This document shows positions 7,535 to 16,180 of a stretch of DNA of 64,000 nucleotides, one piece after another (the stretch's first letter is position 1; each line of letters begins with the position of its first letter). Source of the DNA: JAKIWV01 sp963773945. GTDB lineage: Archaea > Thermoplasmatota > Thermoplasmata > Lutacidiplasmatales > UBA184. Made by a program: the position numbers and the translations under genes. The stretch covers positions 1-64,000 of the forward strand of contig CAVZDD010000003.1 of NCBI GenBank assembly GCA_963773945.1. The letters are read 5' to 3'. The notes below the pieces were generated by a model. The model searched no databases and was not told where the DNA came from. It was given only the letters and a program-made list of their open reading frames with translations.

Positions 7535-8254
7535 TCACTCCCGAAACTCCGTGGAACGTCCCGACCAGCCCAACGTCACGACATGGAAACCGAGCGTCAG
7601 AAGGTCAGAGAACATGTACTTCCAGCCGGCCGGAGTGCGACCGACCTTGAGCGCCACCGTCACCACATCCCGGACCGTCAGTCCGCGTTGGAACCATCGG
7701 TTGTAGAACCGCACGAGACGGCGTATATCGGAACTCTTGACCCCCGAACCGCCGCGCTTCAGGTCCGTCCCGAGCCCCCGCACGACAAAAAGGTCGGTCG
7801 GTGCCCGGGCGAAGAACCAGAGGTCCTCGGCTCCGCCCCCGCTGCCGGGGCCTCCCTGGTCGACGAACGGGTGCTGCACGAACAGCTCGCGGGGACCCAG
7901 GGCCAACCACGTGTTGCGAAAATCGGCGTCGATCGCAACTCCGATACGTCCGACCCCGGGACTCCAATCCGACAGTCGCTCCAGGTCGTAGGCGTTGTCG
8001 ACGTCCGTGACCAGCACCCAGGGCGAGCGGGCCGCTGCGATGGCGCGGTTTCTCCCTACGCCCAGCGTGCACTTTTCTGAGATCACCTCGGCGCCATGCG
8101 CCCGAAGGGCGTCGACCGTTCCGTCGGACGACAGACTGTCGGTGACGACGAGGCCTTGGATCTGATACGGTCCGAACGACTTCAGCCCGGTGGTCCATCG
8201 GTCGATGTAGCCGGCCGCCTGGTAGCTCGAGGCGCAGACCGTCACTTCTGGCAT
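7535..8254 (-). CDS. glycosyltransferase family 2-like protein
   Basis: Probable sugar transferase with a GT-A fold, 239 aa. The start PEVTVCASSYQAAGYID is the usual first strand of GT2 enzymes. DSLSSDGTVDAL is the nucleotide-binding turn, and LVTDVDNAYDL supplies a DxD-like metal site near residues 86-94. The C-terminal part contains the aromatic stretch FYNRWFQRG. I chose the ATG at 8254 rather than the GTG at 8275, because the protein then begins directly at the first strand. It overlaps the upstream methyltransferase gene by 13 nt and is the last gene of the gcvP operon. Acceptor unknown. Confidence 0.8.
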   Translation of the reverse strand: MPEVTVCASSYQAAGYIDRWTTGLKSFGPYQIQGLVVTDSLSSDGTVDALRAHGAEVISEKCTLGVGRNRAIAAARSPWVLVTDVDNAYDLERLSDWSPGVGRIGVAIDADFRNTWLALGPRELFVQHPFVDQGGPGSGGGAEDLWFFARAPTDLFVVRGLGTDLKRGGSGVKSSDIRRLVRFYNRWFQRGLTVRDVVTVALKVGRTPAGWKYMFSDLLTLGFHVVTLGWSGRSTEFRE

Positions 8255-8979
8255 CGATACACCTGAGCGCCCCACGTTCCGGGGAAGACCGCCGGGTCCA
8301 CTACCGGAGTGAACTGAAAATGCCCGGCGACGCCCCCACTCTGGACTCCCTTACCCTTCAACCAGGCGTTCTTGACGCTCTTGGGAATGACCCGTCGAAA
8401 GGACGCCGGGATCCAGCAGTTGTCGGAGTAGGTCCAGTACGAGTCCGGATTCTCTTCGTGGAAACATGCTACGGACGCGAAGTGGGGACGGAGCATCTCC
8501 GCCACCTCGGCGGCGTAGTACTCCCGGAGATGGAAGGGGTTGGGGGAACGCCCGTCCACATAGGACCGTTCGGTGAACGCCCGATTCGGGGTGGAAAGGA
8601 ACAGGACGCCCCCGGGCCGGATGAGTCGGACCAGTTGGGAGAGATACCCCGGGCCGTCCTGAACGTGCTCGAGCACCTCGAACGAGATGACGGCCTCGAA
8701 GGTGGCCGTGCGCACCGCCTGGATCTTCCCGAGCGCGAATTCGAGGGCCGGTCGATGATAGTGTGCTCGGGCGTACCGGATCGCGTGAGGGTCGGTGTCG
8801 ACGCCCACGACCCACCCCGCACCGTTCGCCGCGAGGTGGTCGGACCCGTAGCCGTATCCGGACCCCGCGTCGAGTACCCGTAACCCCTTGACCTGGGGTG
8901 TGGCCCACTCGTATCGGGCCACGTGGTCCGGAGGCACCTCCTGGTCCGGAACGAATGCCCCGCCGCGTTCTCGAATCAC
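8242..8979 (-). CDS. class I SAM-dependent methyltransferase
   Basis: 245 aa. The SAM-binding loop VLDAGSGYGYGSDHLA is near residues 35-50, the acidic end of strand 2 is VVGVDTDP, and the motif SFEVLEHVQDG is typical of small-molecule methyltransferases. LIRPGGVLFLSTPNR is the post-motif III strand. The GTG start overlaps the TGA of the preceding mtnA-like gene (GTGA), so translation is probably coupled. Pairing with a glycosyltransferase suggests sugar or lipid modification, but this is inference. Confidence 0.88.
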   Translation of the reverse strand: MIRERGGAFVPDQEVPPDHVARYEWATPQVKGLRVLDAGSGYGYGSDHLAANGAGWVVGVDTDPHAIRYARAHYHRPALEFALGKIQAVRTATFEAVISFEVLEHVQDGPGYLSQLVRLIRPGGVLFLSTPNRAFTERSYVDGRSPNPFHLREYYAAEVAEMLRPHFASVACFHEENPDSYWTYSDNCWIPASFRRVIPKSVKNAWLKGKGVQSGGVAGHFQFTPVVDPAVFPGTWGAQVYRCQK

Positions 8980-10001
8980 GGGGATCCCCGCCCCGGCGGC
9001 ATATCGGGGGCCGAGCGGAGGGCCCGCGCCAGTTCACGCGGCCGAAACACGCCCCCGGGGGTGACGAATGCGGTAACGTATCGCGCCGGGGTCACATCAA
9101 AGGCCGGGTTCCGGGCCAGGCTCCCGGACGGGGCCGCGGAGACGCCTCCGAAGCCGAGGACCTCGGAGGCCGCGCGCTCCTCCACCGGGATCCCCTGTCC
9201 GGAGGGTCGACGGACGTCGAAGGTGCTCCACGGTGCCGCGACGTAAAAGGGAATCCGATTCTCATGGGCGAGTACCGCCTTCTCGTAGGTCCCGATCTTG
9301 TTCGCGAAATCGCCATTGCGCGCGATCCGGTCGGCGCCGACGATCACGGCATCGACGTCGCCCTTGCGCATGAAATATCCGGCCGCGTTGTCGGCGATAA
9401 TCGCATGGGGGATGCCTTCTTCCCGGAGTTCCCACGCCGTCAGCCGGGATCCCTGGAGGAGTGGTCGCGTCTCGTCCACCCACACAAAGATCGGCGCGCC
9501 GCGGGCCCGTGCGACGCGGAGGGGAGCCAACGAGGTGCCCCACTCGACGGTAGCGAGCGCGCCGGCGTTGCAATGGGTGAGCACCCGGGGTCGCCGTCGG
9601 AACAGGGAGGCACCCGCCTCGCCGATCTGGTGGCACTCCTCGACGATACGTTCTCGATACGCGTCAGCGGCCTCGAGCGGGACCCGACCCTGGATCCAAG
9701 CGGTCCGGACGGTTTCGATCCCGACGAACAGGTCGTACGCCGTGGGCCGGGTCGCCCGCAGCAGCTTTGCCGCGGAGTCGGGCGTCCGTCGCCGCTCCCG
9801 AGACGCGAGCACCATGCCATACGCGGCCGCAACGCCGATCGCCGGCGCGCCGCGAACGGTGAGCGTTCGGATGGCCTCCGCGACCTCCTCGACGCGCGAG
9901 AGGTGGAGAATCACCTTGCGTCCCGGAAGCTTTCGCTGGTCAATCAGGTGCAACCGGCCACCGGAGAACCAGAGCGCTCGAACCGGCATCGTCTCAGGCA
10001 T
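8976..10001 (-). CDS. mtnA: S-methyl-5-thioribose-1-phosphate isomerase family (aIF2B-like)
   Basis: Interconverts an aldose-1-phosphate and a ketose-1-phosphate, in methionine salvage or, in many archaea, ribose-1,5-bisphosphate to ribulose-1,5-bisphosphate in nucleoside degradation. The family motifs are RGAPAIGVAAAYG, THCNAGALAT with the catalytic Cys, ETRPLLQGSRLTAWE, and GADRIARNGDFANKIGTY with the catalytic Asp. The length of 341 aa is usual for MtnA. I cannot separate the two activities from the sequence alone. The ATG overlaps the 3' end of the phosphofructokinase gene by 8 nt. Confidence 0.88.
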   Translation of the reverse strand: MPETMPVRALWFSGGRLHLIDQRKLPGRKVILHLSRVEEVAEAIRTLTVRGAPAIGVAAAYGMVLASRERRRTPDSAAKLLRATRPTAYDLFVGIETVRTAWIQGRVPLEAADAYRERIVEECHQIGEAGASLFRRRPRVLTHCNAGALATVEWGTSLAPLRVARARGAPIFVWVDETRPLLQGSRLTAWELREEGIPHAIIADNAAGYFMRKGDVDAVIVGADRIARNGDFANKIGTYEKAVLAHENRIPFYVAAPWSTFDVRRPSGQGIPVEERAASEVLGFGGVSAAPSGSLARNPAFDVTPARYVTAFVTPGGVFRPRELARALRSAPDMPPGRGSP

Positions 10002-11016
10002 CGAACGTGTGCAACAGGTCGAGCCAATCGCTCGTCACGGTCTTGGGGCTCTTCAGGGCCTCTTCGAGCGGAACGCCGATCACTCGCTCGCCCCGAAGGA
10101 CCGCGACGTGCCCGAACCGCCCCTCGAGGATGAGGTCGACGGCCCGGGCCCCCAATCGAAGCGATAGCAATCGGTCGAATAGGGTCGGGGGCCCTCCGCG
10201 CTGGATGTGCCCGATCTGGGCACTCCGCGCCTCGACCCCGGTTCCCTCTTCGATGCGTCGGGCGAGGAAGGAACCGACCCCCCGTTCCCGGAGCAATTCG
10301 TGGCCGAACTCGTCGGTGGCCGCCGTCGACCCCTTGGTCGAAGCCACTTCAATGCCCTCGGAGGCAACCACGAGGGCGTATCCTCGGGCCACCACGGCTT
10401 TCCGGACGTGCTCGAATAGCCGCGCCTCGTCGTACGGTTCTTCGGGAAGGAGAGTGAAATCCGCACCGGAGGCGAGCCCGGTAGCGAGGGCCACCCACCC
10501 GGCGTGACGTCCCATCACTTCCAGGACGAGCGCCCGGTGATGGCTCCGGGCGGTGTCGCGCAACCGCTCAGCGGCCTCCATCGCCACGGACGCGGCAGAG
10601 TCGAAGCCGAACGTCCAGTCCGTTCCATTGACGTCGTTGTCCATCGTTTTCGGAACCCCCACGACCTTCCCCCCGCGCCGGAAGAGCGCCAGGGCCGCCG
10701 CGAGCGTATCATCCCCACCGATCGCGACGAGAGCGTCGACCCGGGTCGCCCGGAGCGTCGCCTCCACCTTGGCGACGTCCTCCGGTTTCTGGAACGGATT
10801 CGTCCGTGAGCTTCCGAGAATGGTTCCACCATCCCCCACGACCTCGACCACGTCGGCGAGGGGAAGCGGGCGGGCCAAACCGTCTCGCACACCCTTCCAG
10901 CCATCAATGAACCCGATCGTTTCGTGCCCGTGGGCGTGCGCGCGATAGACGACCCCCCGCAGCGCGGCGTTGAGTCCTGGGCAGTCCCCGCCGCCCGTGA
11001 GTACGCCGATCTTCAC
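9994..11016 (-). CDS. pfkA: 6-phosphofructokinase, residues of the PPi-dependent type
   Basis: Phosphorylates fructose 6-phosphate in glycolysis; PPi-linked enzymes work reversibly. The protein of 340 aa starts VKIGVLTGGGDCPGLNAALR. The two positions that separate donor use are GGDDT (residues 100-104) and PKTMDND (122-128). Asp in the first and Lys in the second are characteristic of PPi-dependent enzymes, while ATP enzymes have Gly at both. EVMGRHAGWVA and the substrate motif HIQRGGPP are present. The GTG start at 11016 overlaps the TGA of the M24 gene (GTGA). The donor assignment is from residues only. Confidence 0.9.
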   Translation of the reverse strand: MKIGVLTGGGDCPGLNAALRGVVYRAHAHGHETIGFIDGWKGVRDGLARPLPLADVVEVVGDGGTILGSSRTNPFQKPEDVAKVEATLRATRVDALVAIGGDDTLAAALALFRRGGKVVGVPKTMDNDVNGTDWTFGFDSAASVAMEAAERLRDTARSHHRALVLEVMGRHAGWVALATGLASGADFTLLPEEPYDEARLFEHVRKAVVARGYALVVASEGIEVASTKGSTAATDEFGHELLRERGVGSFLARRIEEGTGVEARSAQIGHIQRGGPPTLFDRLLSLRLGARAVDLILEGRFGHVAVLRGERVIGVPLEEALKSPKTVTSDWLDLLHTFDA

Positions 11017-12122
11017 GCCGGAACCTCGAGATACTCCCGAGGCGCCGTGGTGAGGAACTCGTACCCCTTCTCCGTGACGAGAACATCGTCCTCGATCCGA
11101 ACGCCGCCCCGACCGGCGATGTAGATCCCCGGTTCGACGGTGACCGCCATTCCGACCTCGAGCAACTCCTCGACTCGCGGATTCATCGAGAAACCGTCGT
11201 GGACCGCCAGCCCGATGGAATGACCGACTCCGTGGTTGAACAGGCCTTTCCACGGGCTGGCGTCAATGACCCGCGCCGCGGCGAGGTGCACCTCTTTGGC
11301 GGCGACCCCGGCACGAACCTGTTCCAGGGCGGCCTGCTGCGCTTCCGCGACCTTCTCGTGGACTCGCTTCATCTCCGCGTCGGTCGGCCCGAAGTGGTAG
11401 GACCGCGTGATGTCGCTGACGTAGCGCTGCGAGAGGGCTCCGAAATCGCACACGATCGACTGGCCCGGCGCCAATGGGTAGGATTGGGGCGAAAAGTGCG
11501 GCTCGGCCCCGTGGGGTCCGAAGCCCACGATCGTTTCGAAGCTGCGACCAGAGGCCCCGGCCCGGGCCATTCGATACTCCATCTCGCCGGCGAGCTGGAG
11601 CTCGGTGATGCCGGTCTTCAATAGCGAAGGGATCTCTCGGGCCACTTTGGAACCGATATCCGCGGCCTTCCGAAGTCGTTCGATCTCGACGGCGTCCTTG
11701 ACCATCCGGGTCTTCCGGACAGCGCTGCTCGCGTCCCGCCACTCGGCTTGGGGGAACGCGCCGGCCACGCTCAGAAAATCCTCGTGGGTCAGCTCGTGGT
11801 AATTGAGCGCGATCCGGCTTTTAGCGTCGATGAGCTGGCTCAGGCGCTTCTCGCGTTCTTCGCGACCCCGGATGACCTCCACCTGGACATCGCCGTCGCT
11901 GCGGGCGGCCTGCCGCGCGCTCTCTTCTTCGAGAGGGCTGGTCATGATGGTGAGTGAGCCGTCGGGAAGTGCGACCGCGGCGCATCCTTCGAAGAGCCCG
12001 CTGGGAACATCGAACACGTAGAAGAAGCTCGAGTCCACGTGAGGGCTGCCGGCGTTCAGGAACACCAGCGCGTCGGCTTCAGGGCTGAGCTTCTCGAAGA
12101 TGCGCCGGATACGGGCCTTCAT
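11013..12122 (-). CDS. pepQ: M24 family metallopeptidase (Xaa-Pro dipeptidase/aminopeptidase type)
   Basis: Binuclear-metal peptidase that would cleave Xaa-Pro bonds in the cytosol, 369 aa. An N-terminal creatinase-like domain (about 1-130) precedes the pita-bread domain. Metal ligands are visible: Asp in VCDFGALSQRY, Asp in VSDITRSYHFG, His in HGVGHSIGLAVHDG, Glu in TVEPGIYI and Glu in RIEDDVLVTEKG. The ATG overlaps the gcvPB stop (ATGA). A close paralogue of the same length lies at 37464-38573. Its position between glycine decarboxylase and glycolytic genes suggests a peptide and amino-acid degradation operon. Confidence 0.93.
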   Translation of the reverse strand: MKARIRRIFEKLSPEADALVFLNAGSPHVDSSFFYVFDVPSGLFEGCAAVALPDGSLTIMTSPLEEESARQAARSDGDVQVEVIRGREEREKRLSQLIDAKSRIALNYHELTHEDFLSVAGAFPQAEWRDASSAVRKTRMVKDAVEIERLRKAADIGSKVAREIPSLLKTGITELQLAGEMEYRMARAGASGRSFETIVGFGPHGAEPHFSPQSYPLAPGQSIVCDFGALSQRYVSDITRSYHFGPTDAEMKRVHEKVAEAQQAALEQVRAGVAAKEVHLAAARVIDASPWKGLFNHGVGHSIGLAVHDGFSMNPRVEELLEVGMAVTVEPGIYIAGRGGVRIEDDVLVTEKGYEFLTTAPREYLEVPA

Positions 12123-13606
12123 GGCGCGGTGCCATCCGGCGGGGCGGCTTCAAGCTTTGCCGCCTCCCGAAGGTCCTTCCGAGAGAGGAGAGGCCGCCGG
12201 GCGGCCAAGACTTCGTCGACCCGGGCGACGGACAGGGAGTGGGGTGCGGTGCGCAGGTTTTCCGGCGTGTCGTTGACGCAGCGTGTGAACGCTTCGACGA
12301 ACCGGTCCAGCTCGTGACGGCTTTCGGTCTCCGGGAATTCGATCATGAGGGCCTCTTCCACGAGCGCGGGGAAGTAGACCGTCGGCGCATGCACGCCCTC
12401 ATCCAGCAGCCGCTTCGCCAGATCCAGGGTACGGACTCCCCGCACAGTTAGCGGGGCCCCGCTCAGGAGGAATTCGTGCTTGACGAGCGAGCTGAACGGC
12501 CGGGGGAGTACGGTCCCCAACCGCTTCCCCAGATAATTCGCGTTCAACACCGACCGATGGGCGATGTGACGGAGACCCTCCTCGCCGTGCGCGAGGATAA
12601 ATGCATACGCGCGAAGGTCGAGTCCAAAGTTTCCAAACGCGGATTTGATCTTTCCGATCGACTTCGGACGGTCGTAGTCCAGGGCGAATTTACGGCCGCG
12701 CTTGACGACGCGCGGGACCGGGAGGTACGGCGCCAGGGTCTCTCCCGCCGCGAGCGCCCCGGCCCCGGGCCCGCCCCCTCCGTGGGGCGTGGAGAACGTC
12801 TTGTGGAGATTCAGGTGCGCCACATCAAAGCCCATGCGGCCTGGGCTCGTCACGCCCAGGATCGCGTTGAGGTTGGCCCCGTCGTAGTAGAGGAGCCCGC
12901 CCACGCCGTGGATGATCCTGTCGATCTCGGCGATGTGCGGCTCGAAAAGGCCGGCGGTGTTCGGGTTCGTCAGCATGAACGCCGCGGTCCGGTCGCTCGC
13001 GGCGGCTCGAAGCTCCTCGGGGTCGACGCATCCTTCCTTGGACCGAATCTCCCGGATCTGGAACCCGGCCATCGCGGCGGACGCTGGGTTGGTTCCATGC
13101 GCCGTGTCCGGCAGGATCACCTCCGTACGTCGGCCGAGTTCGCCGCGATCTCGAAGGCAGGCTCGGATCATGAGGAGCGCCGCAAATTCGCCGTGCGCTC
13201 CCGCCGCCGCCTGCAATGATACCTCCGGCATGCCGGTGATTCGGGCGAGCGCGCGCTCGAGTCGCCAGAAGAGTTCGAGTTCCCCCTGGAGGGTCTCCTC
13301 CGGCTGGGAGGGATGAATCTCGGTGGCGCCGCGGCGACGGGCGAGGACCTCGTGCACCTTCGGGTTGTACTTCATCGTGCACGACCCGAGCGGGTAGGCT
13401 GAGGTATCGATCCCAAAATTCATTTGAGAAAGACGAGTGAAGTGGCGCACCACCTCGAGCTCGGAGATTTCGGGCCACTCCAGCGGGCGCTTTCGGTGCA
13501 TCGAGGCCGGAAGTCCGGGGATCTCGCCGACCGGGCGGGGGTCGTCGTCGGAAGAGTCCCGGTCCCACAGAAGGGGCTCGTCCCACCGGGCCTGTCGGAA
13601 CGTCAT
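12119..13606 (-). CDS. gcvPB: glycine dehydrogenase (decarboxylating) subunit 2, P protein
   Basis: PLP-dependent half of the split P protein of the glycine cleavage system; with subunit 1 it decarboxylates glycine and loads the aminomethyl group on lipoyl-GcvH. The PLP lysine is Lys269 in HLNLHKTFSTPHGGGGPG. SCTMKYNP, AGAHGEFAALL and TAHGTNPASAAMAGF are typical of the subunit. 495 aa from the ATG at 13606, which overlaps the gcvPA stop (ATGA). The residues read through upstream of this ATG belong to the other gene's frame. GcvT, GcvH and lipoamide dehydrogenase are not in this window. Confidence 0.97.
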   Translation of the reverse strand: MTFRQARWDEPLLWDRDSSDDDPRPVGEIPGLPASMHRKRPLEWPEISELEVVRHFTRLSQMNFGIDTSAYPLGSCTMKYNPKVHEVLARRRGATEIHPSQPEETLQGELELFWRLERALARITGMPEVSLQAAAGAHGEFAALLMIRACLRDRGELGRRTEVILPDTAHGTNPASAAMAGFQIREIRSKEGCVDPEELRAAASDRTAAFMLTNPNTAGLFEPHIAEIDRIIHGVGGLLYYDGANLNAILGVTSPGRMGFDVAHLNLHKTFSTPHGGGGPGAGALAAGETLAPYLPVPRVVKRGRKFALDYDRPKSIGKIKSAFGNFGLDLRAYAFILAHGEEGLRHIAHRSVLNANYLGKRLGTVLPRPFSSLVKHEFLLSGAPLTVRGVRTLDLAKRLLDEGVHAPTVYFPALVEEALMIEFPETESRHELDRFVEAFTRCVNDTPENLRTAPHSLSVARVDEVLAARRPLLSRKDLREAAKLEAAPPDGTAP

Positions 13607-14988
13607 GCAGCGGTCGCTCCCTGCGGAATCGAGGTCCGGGCGGCGCGCGCGAACTTCTGGATGTCCTTCTCGGAGGTGAGCTCGTGGACCGCGGTCAGGA
13701 ACCACTCTCCCGGGAGGGCGGGACGTCCGTGGCGTGGATCCGCGAGGGGGGCGCCACCTAGCACTCGCTTCCGCCGAAGCCGGTCGAGGAACTCAGGGAC
13801 CGTCCCTTGCTTCAGCCCGACCACGAACTCGCTCAGGTAGGGCGCGTCAAAGCGGGGGGCTTCGAGTCCATCCACCGCGCCGAGCGCCGTTGCGAGGGTG
13901 CGGGCGCGTTCCGCGAGCGACCGCTGGAGCTCCGCAAGCCCCCGGGGCCCGACAAGGGTCGCATAGGTGACGAATGCGAGGGCGAGCAAGGATTGGTTCG
14001 TGCAAATGTTGGAGGTGGCTCGGGAGCGCCGGATATGTTGTTCCCGGGTCTGCAGCGTGAGCGCGAAGGCCTGTCGACCGTTCGCGTCGCGGGTGAGTCC
14101 AACGATTCGGCCCGGCGCGAGCCGGACGTGCTCCTTCCGACAGGCGAACAGACCCAGCAGGGGTCCGCCGCCCGCCGGCGGGATGCCGAAGGGCTGACCC
14201 TCGCCGACCACGACGTCCGCGCCCCAGCTCCCCGGAGGCTCGAGCACGGTCAGAGCCAGCGGGTCTGCGGAGACGGCCAATGGAACGTCGCCCAGTATAG
14301 ATTTCAGCTCGAGGAGGCCCTCGTCCACCACGCCGAAACCATTCGGCAGGTCTGCGAGGAGTCCGAAGACCCCCGGTCTCGCGACCGCGGCTCGAAGCGC
14401 AGATAAGTCGAGACGTCCAGTCCGAGTATCGAACGGGATCTCCTCGAGACGGGCGCGGGTTCCAGCGAGGTAGTTCGAAAGGACGCTCTTCTCCTCCCAC
14501 GGGAGACTGGCCGGGACCAGGAACCGGTCGCCCTCGTGGAGGCGCTTGCAGAGCAGCGCTGCCTCTCCCAGCGCGGTCGCCCCATCGTAGAGCGAGGCGT
14601 TGGCCACATCCATCCCGGAGAGTTCGACCCAGAGACTTTGGAACTCGAAGAGGGACTGCAGCATCCCCTGGCTGGCCTCGGGCTGATACGGAGTGTAGGA
14701 GGTGTAAAACTCGCTCCGGGAGAGGACGGCGTCGACCGCCGCCGGCACGTAGCGGACCGCGATCCGGCCGCCGAGAAACGACGCGAACTTAGAGAATGGA
14801 CGATTTCGGTCGAGAATCTTGTCCACGGCCGCGACGACCTCTTGCTCGGAGTGGGCCGGTCCCACGCCCATACGGCCGACCCGGAGTCGTTTGGGAACGT
14901 CCGTGAACAGGGCCTCGGTGTTGGGAAGGCCGAGCTCCTCCAAGAGTGCGGACTCCTCTCGGGAACCGGATGGAATCCACCGAGGCAT
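13603..14988 (-). CDS. gcvPA: glycine dehydrogenase (decarboxylating) subunit 1, P protein
   Basis: N-terminal half of the split glycine decarboxylase, 461 aa. The family features are FYTSYTPYQPEASQGMLQ and the segment ELSGMDVANASLYDGATA, followed by GEGQPFGIPPAGGGPLLG. Near residue 330 ATSNICTNQSLLAL marks the conserved C-terminal domain. It keeps the PLP fold without the Lys, as expected for this subunit. It is the first gene of the seven-gene operon; a TATA-like box lies about 40 nt upstream. Confidence 0.97.
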   Translation of the reverse strand: MPRWIPSGSREESALLEELGLPNTEALFTDVPKRLRVGRMGVGPAHSEQEVVAAVDKILDRNRPFSKFASFLGGRIAVRYVPAAVDAVLSRSEFYTSYTPYQPEASQGMLQSLFEFQSLWVELSGMDVANASLYDGATALGEAALLCKRLHEGDRFLVPASLPWEEKSVLSNYLAGTRARLEEIPFDTRTGRLDLSALRAAVARPGVFGLLADLPNGFGVVDEGLLELKSILGDVPLAVSADPLALTVLEPPGSWGADVVVGEGQPFGIPPAGGGPLLGLFACRKEHVRLAPGRIVGLTRDANGRQAFALTLQTREQHIRRSRATSNICTNQSLLALAFVTYATLVGPRGLAELQRSLAERARTLATALGAVDGLEAPRFDAPYLSEFVVGLKQGTVPEFLDRLRRKRVLGGAPLADPRHGRPALPGEWFLTAVHELTSEKDIQKFARAARTSIPQGATAA

Positions 14989-15024
14989 TTCTGGAACCCC
15001 GGGGACGATGCGAGAGATGGTTGG

Positions 15025-15031
15025 GCTAAAG
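15025..15031 (-). promoter_or_regulatory. TATA-like box of the gcvPA-to-glycosyltransferase operon
   Basis: On the minus strand ctttagc is centred 40 nt before the gcvPA ATG, giving a leader of about 13 nt. No other promoter-like box is needed downstream, since the following genes overlap. Confidence 0.5.
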
Positions 15032-15118
15032 GATTTCGGACGGGTTGGGACCTTTGGGCCGGTGGAGCCCTCGTGAACCCGCCCAAATCGTTCTAAGGCC
15101 CTCCTACCTCCCTCGAGA

Positions 15119-16180
15119 GTGTCGCGTCACACCGGGCCGCGCCGTCGTGTCCAACGAGCCCCGCGTCCCCGGCCTAAGCCTCGCCCTCCTCCGGACCCCA
15201 ATACACGCCCTCCGCCATCGGTTCTAATTCTCGACGCAGCCTTTCGAAAGGCCCACAAGGCATCCGCGCACGGCACCTCCAAGCTGGACCGGTCCCGAAG
15301 AAACGCCAAACTCCGGATAGTCCGCAGCACGGCCATCATCCTACGAACGATCCGAGGACTCGGCAAATCCGCGACGACGCCCGACCTGACCGAGCTCGAC
15401 AACCGGTTACTGAACACCCACTTCCCCCAAGGGTCACTGGAACGGTCGATGCGACGTCTGCGTACGGCAGAAGGTCGGATACGTCGTCTGCTTCAGGAAG
15501 AGGAACAACGGCTTTCCACGCTCTCCACGGAGGACGAGTTCGGAGAGCTGGTACGACGCACCTACGGACGGCTAGCGAGCTACCTTCAGGAAATCGACCC
15601 CGACCTCGAGCGCCTGCACCAGATCATCCAGTTTCGACGAGCGCGACCCGAGGTCCTCCCTGGAGTGCCGTCGGTCGTAGTCGCCGGTTTTCCGAACGTA
15701 GGAAAGTCCTCCCTGGTCGCTCGCCTCTCCTCCGCAAAGCCCGAGGTAGCGCCCTACGCCTTCACCACCCGTGCAATCGTGGTGGGTCACACCGACCTGG
15801 GGTTCGACCGGCTCCAGGTCGTCGACACGCCCGGAGTCCTCGGACGGCCCACGCGGTCCAACGAAGCGGAGCAGGAAGCGCTCGCAGTAGTCGGTACGCA
15901 ACCCACGATCATCCTCTTCGTCCTGGACCCGTCCGGCAGCTGCGGGTACCCTTTGGCCGACCAGGAGGCGCTCCTAGCGCGCTGGAAATCGGAGTTCCCG
16001 TCGACGCCGATCGTCGCCGTGGAGACCAAATCCGACCTGATACGGTCCACTTCCGGCCGGTTGGCAGTCTCGTCGGTCTCCGGCGAGGGAATCGACGAGC
16101 TCCGCCGGGAGGTCGAGAGTCTGCTCGCTAAAATGCCCCGCGCCCCGGTCGTCCCCGCGGAAGAAGACTACGTCGTGTAG
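15119..16180 (+). CDS. Nog1-family GTPase
   Basis: GTP-binding protein of the Obg/Nog1 group, which in eukaryotes acts in 60S ribosome assembly; the archaeal role is probably similar. The 353-aa protein has a basic, Pro/Arg-rich N terminus, a helical domain (about 38-180), and the G domain: P-loop AGFPNVGKSSL at 189-199, switch region APYAFTTRAIVVG, DTPGVLG (G3) and TKSD (G4). The GTG start lies 26 nt after the box gttctaagg (15090-15098), consistent with a leaderless message. It ends 13 nt inside the convergent aCPSF2-type gene. Confidence 0.93.
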   Translation: MSRHTGPRRRVQRAPRPRPKPRPPPDPNTRPPPSVLILDAAFRKAHKASAHGTSKLDRSRRNAKLRIVRSTAIILRTIRGLGKSATTPDLTELDNRLLNTHFPQGSLERSMRRLRTAEGRIRRLLQEEEQRLSTLSTEDEFGELVRRTYGRLASYLQEIDPDLERLHQIIQFRRARPEVLPGVPSVVVAGFPNVGKSSLVARLSSAKPEVAPYAFTTRAIVVGHTDLGFDRLQVVDTPGVLGRPTRSNEAEQEALAVVGTQPTIILFVLDPSGSCGYPLADQEALLARWKSEFPSTPIVAVETKSDLIRSTSGRLAVSSVSGEGIDELRREVESLLAKMPRAPVVPAEEDYVV

